This document shows, piece after piece, positions 6,602 through 11,888 of a stretch of 11,888 bases of DNA (position 1 is the first letter of the stretch; each line of letters starts with the position of its first letter). A model generated the notes under the pieces. The model saw only the letters and a program-made list of their open reading frames with translations, was not told the origin of the DNA and searched no databases. The stretch spans positions 1 to 11,888 of the forward strand of contig JAIRVW010000371.1 in NCBI GenBank assembly GCA_031253705.1. Direction: 5' to 3'. Position numbers and translations under genes: made by a program. Source of the stretch: Brucellaceae bacterium. Its GTDB lineage: Bacteria > Pseudomonadota > Alphaproteobacteria > Rhizobiales > Rhizobiaceae.

Positions 6602-7480
6602 CAAAAAATCAATAAATGCCCTGACTTTCGCCGGAATATGGCGCGTATTGGGATAAACGGCGGATACGCTCTGCCGCGGGAACCGGAAATCCGGCAATAA
6701 ATGCAACAAGCGCCCCGCGGCAATATCCTCCGTTACCAGCCATTCCGGCAGCAAGGCGACACCGGCACCACGCAAAGCGAAAGCCCGTAAGGCGGAAGAA
6801 CTGTCTGCGGTGATCACGGCCTGTGTCTGAATATCCAGCAGCTGGCGCGTCTTTTGCGGCGTTTCAATTTCCCAGATCAGAGGTGCATCTAACCGGCTAT
6901 GCGCCATCCACCGCATTGCTTTGAGTTCATCAAGACCGGCTGGCGCACTAAAACCGCCATTATGCAGATAATCAGGAGAGGCAACCGGAATAATCGTATA
7001 TTTTTCAATCAGAGCAGCACGGTAGCCGCTATCTGCAATATGCCCCATACGTATTGCCACATCAAAACGTTCAGCCACCAGATTAGCATGATGCGAAGAT
7101 GCGCTATGTTGTATTTTCAGTTGCGGATGCAGCTGTGAGAACGCAGCCAGCGCCGGTACTATTTTATAAACGCCATATTCCGGTGTCGTGGTGATGCGTA
7201 AGAGTCCGTTCAATCCCTGATGGCCGCTGCGTGCATCCTCTTCGGCAAGGGCAGCGTCCTGCAATAATTTCTGCCCGTGCGTATAAAAGCGTTGCCCCGC
7301 TTCAGTCACCATCAGCCGGCGCGTTGTACGCGTGAGCAATGACACACCCAGATCAGCTTCCAGCTGTTTAATATTAAAACTCACAACTGCCCGCGTCTGG
7401 CCGAGCAGCTCTGCAGCAGCGGTAAATGATCCGCTGTCAACAACTGTCACGAAGATGCTTACCCGTTGCAGATTGAGCAT
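6590..7480 (-). CDS. LysR-family transcriptional regulator (intact)
   Basis: An intact 296-residue LysR regulator. The helix-turn-helix lies at about 16-45 (SGSFTAAAELLGQTRAVVSF), followed by LEADLGVSLLTRTTRRLMVTEAG. The effector-binding domain starts near GLLRITTTPEYG and ends with the usual VRAFIDFLK segment. I chose ATG at 7480, preceded by AGGCGG with 7-nt spacing. An in-frame TTG at 7501 would add seven residues, but it has no visible ribosome site and the family normally starts at this point. It is divergent from the second DHA2 exporter (7586), its likely target, and converges on the first exporter. The two LysR proteins here belong to the same broad efflux-associated group but are clearly diverged in sequence. 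Confidence 0.9.
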   Translation of the reverse strand: MLNLQRVSIFVTVVDSGSFTAAAELLGQTRAVVSFNIKQLEADLGVSLLTRTTRRLMVTEAGQRFYTHGQKLLQDAALAEEDARSGHQGLNGLLRITTTPEYGVYKIVPALAAFSQLHPQLKIQHSASSHHANLVAERFDVAIRMGHIADSGYRAALIEKYTIIPVASPDYLHNGGFSAPAGLDELKAMRWMAHSRLDAPLIWEIETPQKTRQLLDIQTQAVITADSSSALRAFALRGAGVALLPEWLVTEDIAAGRLLHLLPDFRFPRQSVSAVYPNTRHIPAKVRAFIDFLKTC

Positions 7481-7585
7481 GGCTGCGCCGCCTATTGTCA
7501 AAATAATTTTGCTATTTATTTCAGAATTGTCTGACTTATCATCATTATCACGAGGCGTATAGACGGATCTGCTTTAGGAGATCCC
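7481..7585. promoter_or_regulatory. Divergent LysR/exporter promoter region
   Basis: This 105-bp spacer holds a direct repeat TTATCA-TCA-TTATCA (7536-7550). TTATCA (7536-7541) with TATAGA (7558-7563) at 16-bp spacing makes a plausible plus-strand promoter for the exporter. A dyad GGATCT (7565-7570) / AGATCC (7579-7584) encloses the strong ribosome site AGGAGA (7576-7581). If transcription starts near 7570 the left arm would be only marginally in the mRNA, and the dyad would more likely be a DNA operator; with an upstream start it could be an RNA hairpin masking the ribosome site. No exact T-N11-A LysR box with good arms was found. Confidence 0.38.
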
Positions 7586-8998
7586 ATGTCATATCGCGTT
7601 AAAATTGCCACTGTTTATTTGCTTGGCTTCTTTCTGGACCTGATCAATCTGTTTGTCGCCAGCGTTGCTTATCCGCTGATTGCGGATGATCTGCATGCCA
7701 GCGTTACGGAACTCAGCTGGATCGGCACTGGCTATATCCTCGGGCTGACACTGATCATCCCTTTGAGCAGCTGGCTCTCCAGACGCTACGGCGCGAAAAC
7801 CATATTGCTGTTGTCTTTGTCACTCTTTGCTTTTGCTACAGCAGGCGCAGCGCTCGCCGGATCGGTCTATATGCTGGTAGCGTGGCGGGTTCTGCAGGGG
7901 CTTGGCGGCGGGCTGCTCATTCCGGTCGGCCAGACCCTGACTTACCAGCATTACCGGCCGGATGAACGCGCAGGTCTGTCCTCTGTGATCATGCTGGTCG
8001 CTTTGCTGGCGCCTGCCCTGTCTCCGGCAGCTGGCGGGATCATTGTTGATTATCTCGGCTGGCGCTGGATCTTCTTCCTCAATCTGCCACTGGCGCTGAT
8101 CACATTCGGCCTTGCCGCTTGCTGGCTCAAAAGCGATGTAACAGAGAAGCACTCCCCGCCACCGTTTGATTTCTATGGCTTTTTCACCGGTTCTTTCGGG
8201 CTCGTATTCCTGCTGTTCGGACTGTCTCAGCTGGCAGACAGTGGCACGCTGTTGACCGGAGCGCTTTGTACATTTGCCGGACTGATGAGTACGGCTGTAT
8301 TCATCCGACACAGCCTGTCAAAACCGCAGCCAATACTGAATCTGCGCTTAATCCGTGACCCCCTGCTGCAAATTTCAATGCTGGTCTATTTGCTGATCCC
8401 CGGCGTATTTATCGGCATCAGCATAGTGACCATGCTCTATCTGCAATCGGTGCTGGGGATGGCCGCCACCGATACCGGTTTTCTGATGCTGCCATGGTCA
8501 CTTGCTGCTTTTATTGCCATCAGCCTGACCGGAAAATTCTACAATCATTACGGCCCCCGCCCGTTATTTGTCACCGGCTGTCTTCTTCAGGGCTGCGGCA
8601 TTGCGTTGCTCGTCCTCACTCACACAGCGGATCAATATGCGCTGCTGCTCACTGCTTTTGCGCTGATGGGATTTGGCGGCAGCCTGTGCAGCAGCACCGC
8701 ACAGAGTACCGCTTTCATTCAGGTGCAGCCAGCCGATCTGGCCGACGCCAGCGCAATCTGGAACATCAACCGGCAGTTGGCCTTTGGCTTTGGCGTTGCG
8801 CTTATTTCCCTGTTTTTGAACCTGATTTTGTCATGGATAGGCGTCAGCAATGTAGCCGATCCGCTGCAAAATGAAGCTGCGACAGGCGCGTTCCATCTCT
8901 GTTTTCTCATCGTCGCGGCATCCGCTTTGATACCGCTTGCCTTATGTGCCCGCCTGCAGAACCGGCAGATCCTCAACACTCTTCACACCCGCTCCTAA
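7586..8998 (+). CDS. DHA2-family MFS multidrug exporter
   Basis: A 470-residue inner-membrane transporter of the DHA2 group with about 14 hydrophobic segments. The first helix keeps an acidic residue (D18 in FLDLINLFVASVAYP). A degenerate motif A reads SSWLSRRYGAKT (61-72), RVLQGLGGGLLIPVG (101-115) is motif B, and LSPAAGGIIVDYLGWRWIFF (145-164) covers motif C and the DHA2 hallmark. The start has a strong AGGAG ribosome site 5 nt upstream. It is divergent from the intact LysR gene and followed 18 bp later by an NTF2-like gene, probably in one transcript. Its substrate is unknown. It is not a near-identical duplicate of the first exporter (sequence and motif A differ), so the two probably handle different compounds. 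Confidence 0.92.
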   Translation: MSYRVKIATVYLLGFFLDLINLFVASVAYPLIADDLHASVTELSWIGTGYILGLTLIIPLSSWLSRRYGAKTILLLSLSLFAFATAGAALAGSVYMLVAWRVLQGLGGGLLIPVGQTLTYQHYRPDERAGLSSVIMLVALLAPALSPAAGGIIVDYLGWRWIFFLNLPLALITFGLAACWLKSDVTEKHSPPPFDFYGFFTGSFGLVFLLFGLSQLADSGTLLTGALCTFAGLMSTAVFIRHSLSKPQPILNLRLIRDPLLQISMLVYLLIPGVFIGISIVTMLYLQSVLGMAATDTGFLMLPWSLAAFIAISLTGKFYNHYGPRPLFVTGCLLQGCGIALLVLTHTADQYALLLTAFALMGFGGSLCSSTAQSTAFIQVQPADLADASAIWNINRQLAFGFGVALISLFLNLILSWIGVSNVADPLQNEAATGAFHLCFLIVAASALIPLALCARLQNRQILNTLHTRS

Positions 8999-9016
8999 CT
9001 CAGAAAGCGATTTAAA

Positions 9017-9415
9017 ATGACACACAATAATATCTATTTTGACCTCGTCCGGAACACTGTCGGCAGGATTGAAAGCTGGTTTAGCGGCGCAGACAGCAGT
9101 GATGCACTTTATGAAAAACTCATGGCTGATTTTACTGCAGCCTTCAGCATGATCACCATGGGCGGAACAGAACTTGGCTATCCGGAAATCTGCGCCTTCT
9201 TCAAAGCGCATGGCAAGACAAAACCCGGCCTGCAAATCACACTGGAGAATATGGCAATCATCTATGAGACTTCTGATGGTGCTGTTGTGACCTATCAGGA
9301 AATACAGCACCAAACAGGCCACCAGCCAGACAAACGTCTGTCAACGGCTGTATTGGTAAAAGATCAGAACATGCAGGTACGCTGGAAGCATCTGCATGAA
9401 ACAACAGCCGCCTGA
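9017..9415 (+). CDS. Small NTF2-like (SnoaL/DUF4440-type) protein
   Basis: A 132-residue soluble protein whose layout fits the NTF2-like/SnoaL superfamily. The N-terminal helices (SWFSGADSSDALYEKLMADF) precede a short FSMITMGGTELGYPEICAFF motif, in which a 'G...G...I..FF' pattern is typical of DUF4440/SnoaL proteins. Beta strands follow (GLQITLENMAIIYETSDGAVVTYQE cut here to its ends: GLQITL and VVTYQE), with a final RWKHLHE strand. There is no signal peptide. These folds bind or turn over small hydrophobic compounds, or are orphan domains. It lies 18 bp after the exporter stop and before the terminator at 9496, so it is likely the second gene of the LysR-controlled efflux unit. Family assignment rests on pattern and length, not on a definite signature. 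Confidence 0.62.
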   Translation: MTHNNIYFDLVRNTVGRIESWFSGADSSDALYEKLMADFTAAFSMITMGGTELGYPEICAFFKAHGKTKPGLQITLENMAIIYETSDGAVVTYQEIQHQTGHQPDKRLSTAVLVKDQNMQVRWKHLHETTAA

Positions 9416-9495
9416 AACAGGCTCTCATAATTCATAACAATTACATATTTTATCCCGCTCTGCTTCAGTAAGCCGGACGATACAGATTATCTGCA

Positions 9496-9531
9496 CGGAT
9501 CAGCCTGTGATACATGGCTGATCCGTTTTTT
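9496..9531 (+). terminator. Strong rho-independent terminator
   Basis: A perfect 10-bp GC-rich stem, CGGATCAGCC (9496-9505) pairing with GGCTGATCCG (9516-9525) around a 10-nt loop, is followed directly by six T (9526-9531). It lies 80 bp after the NTF2-like stop and closes the LysR-linked exporter unit. Confidence 0.92.
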
Positions 9532-9752
9532 ATAAAACCGACTGCATATTCCGCCTGCATGCTGCAAAACGCTGCGTTTTCTGTTTTTTGTTAAAACATA
9601 ATCCCAAAACAAACCTGCATAGACCTCTGCGGCTGCATTCGCACGCCTGCAAACAATGCTATGCCTGTTGATATATCCGCCAGGGGACAGTGTTTCGGAT
9701 AAATTGTATCGCTCACATCAAAAATTCTGTTGACTTCCTCAAAAAGACAGAA

Positions 9753-9773
9753 CATGTGTATTACATGAATACA
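9753..9773. promoter_or_regulatory. Overlapping dyads upstream of the C45 hydrolase gene
   Basis: CATGT-N5-ACATG (9753-9767) overlaps TGTATT-ACATG-AATACA (9757-9773), and both are perfect. The shared core TGT-ATT-ACA resembles the TNGT-N-ACNA sites of GntR/FadR-type repressors. It lies 22 bp before the start codon, where a bound repressor would block transcription or elongation. No regulator gene for it is in the window. Confidence 0.35.
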
Positions 9774-9794
9774 AAATACAATACAGGACACCCA

Positions 9795-10961
9795 ATGACG
9801 ATTGAGCCATTTCCTTTTGTAGCCCTGACCGGAGAAGCCTATGAGCGTGGTCGTCAATACGGGGTCTTGCTGAAATCACGCATTACACGCAGTGCAGAAC
9901 TCTATACCGGTACACTGACCGGCTTTGGCCTTTCTCCCGCACAAAAGAGCAAGCTGATTGATGATTGCGCGGCCAAGATCACCGAATTTGAACCGCTTTA
10001 TCTTGAAGAAATGCGCGGTATCAGCGACGGCTCAGGCGTTGCCTTTGAAGACATCGTGATGATCAATGCCCGTACCGAAGTTGTAGCCATGGCACGCACC
10101 ATGACCGGCGCGCCGGAAGATGATGATCTCGATGACGGCTGCACCGGCGCCCTGATCATGCCGGAACGTAGCAAAACCGGAAATCTGGTGCACGGTCAGA
10201 ACTGGGACTGGCGCGCGGAATGTGCCGAAACCGGTGTTGTCTTACGCGTTCAGCGTGAAGACGGGCCCGACTATGTCACCTTTGTTGAGGCAGGCGGTCT
10301 GGCACGCAGCGGTTTCAACGAGGCGGGCATTACTATTACTGCCAACTATCTGGAATGCGACCGCGACTATAAAAAACTCGGTGTGCCGCTGGGTCTGCTG
10401 CGTCGCAAAGTGCTGGAGCAGGAACATTTTGCTAAAGCAATCAAGACTGTAGCCACCACACCGAAATCCTGCTCAAACAATATTATGATTGCGAGTGCTG
10501 CCGGTTTCGGCATTGATTTTGAATGCGCGCCGGATGAGGCCTTCCCGCTTTATCCTGAAAATGACCTGATTGTGCATGCCAATCACTGGGTCAGCCCCGT
10601 TGCATTGTCCAAACTTGTGGATACCGGCCGCCCTTATGTGGCGGAAAGCTTCTATCGCGACTGGCGCGTGCGCAAGATCCTCGAGCAGCAGGGCGAGAAG
10701 CTCGATCGTCAGGCGCTGAAAACTGCCCTGTTTGATGATTTCCTTACGCCATTTGCTGTTTGCCGTCCGCCACGTCCGAGCGATACCAGCAATCTCACCG
10801 CAACCGTTGCCATGGTTATCATGGAAGCCGCATTGAATTTCATGGAAATTGCCCCTTTGCCGGCGCTCAACCGTACCTTCACCAGCTACACGCTGCGCAA
10901 TGATACGCCGGTTCCTGCGGATGCCGGAAAACCTGCGCAGGCTGTATCGATAAAAGGCTGA
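9795..10961 (+). CDS. C45-family autoproteolytic acyltransferase/hydrolase
   Basis: A 388-residue Ntn-hydrolase of peptidase family C45 (isopenicillin-N acyltransferase type). Such enzymes are made as a proenzyme that cuts itself at a Gly-Cys bond; the freed Cys is then the nucleophile for amide hydrolysis or acyl transfer. Here DDGCTGALIMPERS places the cut at G115/C116, leaving a chain of about 115 residues similar to the fungal alpha subunit. LVHGQNWDWR (131-140) is the conserved strand after it, and GGLARSGFNEAGITITANYL (167-186) is the family's core. The N-terminus (EAYERGRQYG) is the usual first motif. No signal peptide is seen. I start at ATG 9795 behind AGGA; an upstream in-frame ATG at 9690 adds 35 unrelated residues. 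It overlaps no gene and is 4 bp from the permease, so one operon for acyl-amide or peptide use is likely. Confidence 0.88.
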   Translation: MTIEPFPFVALTGEAYERGRQYGVLLKSRITRSAELYTGTLTGFGLSPAQKSKLIDDCAAKITEFEPLYLEEMRGISDGSGVAFEDIVMINARTEVVAMARTMTGAPEDDDLDDGCTGALIMPERSKTGNLVHGQNWDWRAECAETGVVLRVQREDGPDYVTFVEAGGLARSGFNEAGITITANYLECDRDYKKLGVPLGLLRRKVLEQEHFAKAIKTVATTPKSCSNNIMIASAAGFGIDFECAPDEAFPLYPENDLIVHANHWVSPVALSKLVDTGRPYVAESFYRDWRVRKILEQQGEKLDRQALKTALFDDFLTPFAVCRPPRPSDTSNLTATVAMVIMEAALNFMEIAPLPALNRTFTSYTLRNDTPVPADAGKPAQAVSIKG

Positions 10962-10965
10962 GGCC

Positions 10966-11888
10966 ATGCTTCGATTTGCACTGACACGGATAGTCATGGC
11001 TATTCCTACGCTGCTCATTGTGGCGGTGGCGGTTTTCGTCATCGTCCGCATGATCCCCGGTGATCCGGCAGCGATGATGCTCGGCGATGCGGCAGATGCC
11101 GCAGCGCTGGAAGCCTTGCGTGAAAGACTGGGGCTCAATCAAAGTATCGCCACGCAATTTTTCATCTGGGCGGGTAATATTCTGCAAGGTGATTTCGGCG
11201 TTTCCATTGCCAATAAAGAACCGGTGCTGGGGCTGATCCTCGATCGCTTTTCCACCAGTGCCACGATTGTGTTTACTGCTATGATACTGGCAACTCTGGT
11301 TGCGGTGCCTTTGGGTATGATCGCCGCATGGAAGCAGAACAGCCTCACAGATTTCACGGTTGTCAGCTGCGCTACATTGCTGCTCTCCATCCCGACATTC
11401 TGGATGGGACTGCTGCTGATCCTCGGCTTCGGCATGAAACTCGGCTGGCTGCCGGTTGTCGGCTATGTCAGTTTCTCAGAAAGCCCGAAGGCCGCGCTGA
11501 TCTATCTGATCCTGCCGGTGATGACGCTGTTTCTCCATGAAATCGGCGTCATCATGCGTATGGCGCGCGCTTCGACACTGGAAGTGCTCAATCTTGAATA
11601 TATTATGCATGCCCGCGCCAAAGGTCTGTCTGAAGGCACTGTGATGTGGCGCCATGCTTTCCGCAACGCGTTCGGCCCGACATGGACATTGCTCGGCCTG
11701 ATCCTCGGCAATCTTCTGGCCGGTGTTGCGGTTGTGGAAACGGTTTTCACCATTCCGGGTCTTGGCCGCCTGCTGGTCAATGCGATTTTTGCCCGTGACT
11801 ATCCGGTTATTCAGGGCTGCCTGTTGTTCATCGCCGGTATCTACGTGGTGGTGAATCTGATTGTTGATCTCGTCTATCCGTATTTTGA
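10966..11888 (+). CDS. DppB-like ABC transporter permease (peptide/nickel type), 3' end cut by the window
   Basis: The first 307 codons of an inner-membrane permease of the binding-protein-dependent transport family, missing only its last few residues beyond the right edge. The N-terminal helix (TRIVMAIPTLLIVAVAVF) and MIPGDPAAMMLG (29-40) are the DppB/OppB signature. The cytoplasmic EAA loop that docks on the ATPase is EYIMHARAKGLSEG...WRHAFRNAFGP (211-237). PGLGRLLVNAIFARDYPVIQG (264-284) is the conserved C-terminal segment. It starts 4 bp after the C45 hydrolase stop with GAGG just upstream, so translation is probably coupled. The second permease, ATPases and binding protein are expected to the right. 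Paired with the hydrolase it suggests import of a peptide or N-acyl compound for cleavage inside the cell. Confidence 0.92.
   Translation, partial: MLRFALTRIVMAIPTLLIVAVAVFVIVRMIPGDPAAMMLGDAADAAALEALRERLGLNQSIATQFFIWAGNILQGDFGVSIANKEPVLGLILDRFSTSATIVFTAMILATLVAVPLGMIAAWKQNSLTDFTVVSCATLLLSIPTFWMGLLLILGFGMKLGWLPVVGYVSFSESPKAALIYLILPVMTLFLHEIGVIMRMARASTLEVLNLEYIMHARAKGLSEGTVMWRHAFRNAFGPTWTLLGLILGNLLAGVAVVETVFTIPGLGRLLVNAIFARDYPVIQGCLLFIAGIYVVVNLIVDLVYPYF

Larger units (their letters stand above)
9416..9794. other. 379-bp intergenic region with terminator and upstream region of the C45 gene
   Basis: No convincing gene lies here. The left third holds the intrinsic terminator described separately. 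The middle has a small hairpin AAAACG-CTG-CGTTTT near 9567-9582 and T-rich DNA. The right end carries a TTGACT hexamer (9730-9735) without a clear -10 partner, a pair of overlapping dyads (9753-9773), and three ATACA copies (9770-9785) just before the ribosome site AGGA (9785-9788) of the C45 gene. An open frame does extend upstream from that gene to 9690, but it looks non-coding and has no ribosome site. Confidence 0.5.

Noticed and set aside
7481..7501. TTG start for the second LysR gene
   Set aside because: ATG at 7480 has a ribosome site and gives the normal LysR N-terminus.
7820..8311. Minus-strand frame of 163 codons inside the second exporter
   Set aside because: Same pattern as above: hydrophilic antisense of a hydrophobic membrane protein.
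9567..9582. Second terminator AAAACG-CTG-CGTTTT
   Set aside because: The stem is short and AT-rich and the T run after it is offset; the strong terminator lies just upstream.
9690..9794. N-terminal extension of the C45 hydrolase from an upstream ATG
   Set aside because: The 35 extra residues have no family match, lie over the dyads, and lack a ribosome site, while ATG 9795 has AGGA at good spacing.
10473..11138. Minus-strand frame of 221 codons antisense to the hydrolase and permease
   Set aside because: Ser/Ala/Ile-rich low-complexity translation, across two well-supported genes and their junction.

Overview
The window looks like chromosomal accessory and metabolic DNA of a Gram-negative proteobacterium. 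By eye it has a mid-range base composition. The gene families (MocR regulator, LysR/DHA2 efflux pairs, a flavoprotein-DUF1641-NifU-like operon, a Dpp-type permease) fit an alphaproteobacterium of the Hyphomicrobiales best. That placement is inference from gene content only. No rRNA, tRNA, CRISPR array, insertion sequence or phage gene was seen.

Layout from left to right: (1) 1-217, minus strand: N-terminal part of a gene resembling 4,5-dihydroxyphthalate decarboxylase / solute-binding-like proteins, cut by the window edge. It diverges from a MocR-type (GntR + aminotransferase fold) regulator at 320-1651, and the 102-bp spacer carries repeated ATGTT motifs and a dyad. (2) 3736-1669, minus strand: a compact operon of three genes, an SQR/FCSD-like FAD oxidoreductase (TTG start), a DUF1641 protein and a NifU/IscU-like scaffold lacking the third cysteine. 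A 324-bp AT-rich control region lies upstream. (3) 4977-4061, minus strand: a LysR regulator broken by a one-base frameshift in a T5 run, divergent from a 14-TM DHA2 drug exporter (5093-6583). (4) 7480-6590, minus strand: a second, intact LysR regulator, divergent from a second DHA2 exporter (7586-8998), which is followed 18 bp later by a small NTF2-like/SnoaL-like protein (9017-9415). A strong intrinsic terminator (9496-9531) lies about 80 bp beyond that unit. (5) 9795 to the right edge, plus strand: a C45-family autoproteolytic acyltransferase/hydrolase with a clear Gly-Cys processing site, followed after 4 bp by a DppB-like inner-membrane permease that runs off the window.

How the parts may work together: the two LysR/MFS pairs look like two independent inducible efflux modules set back to back, one with a possibly dead regulator. 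The C45 hydrolase and peptide-type permease suggest uptake and hydrolysis of an N-acylated or peptide-like compound. The flavoprotein operon suggests oxidation of a sulfur compound or another reductant at the membrane, with DUF1641 as a partner of unknown function. The least described units are the flavoprotein-DUF1641-scaffold operon and the C45-hydrolase/ABC cluster. I found no evidence for a wholly new defence or mobile system.
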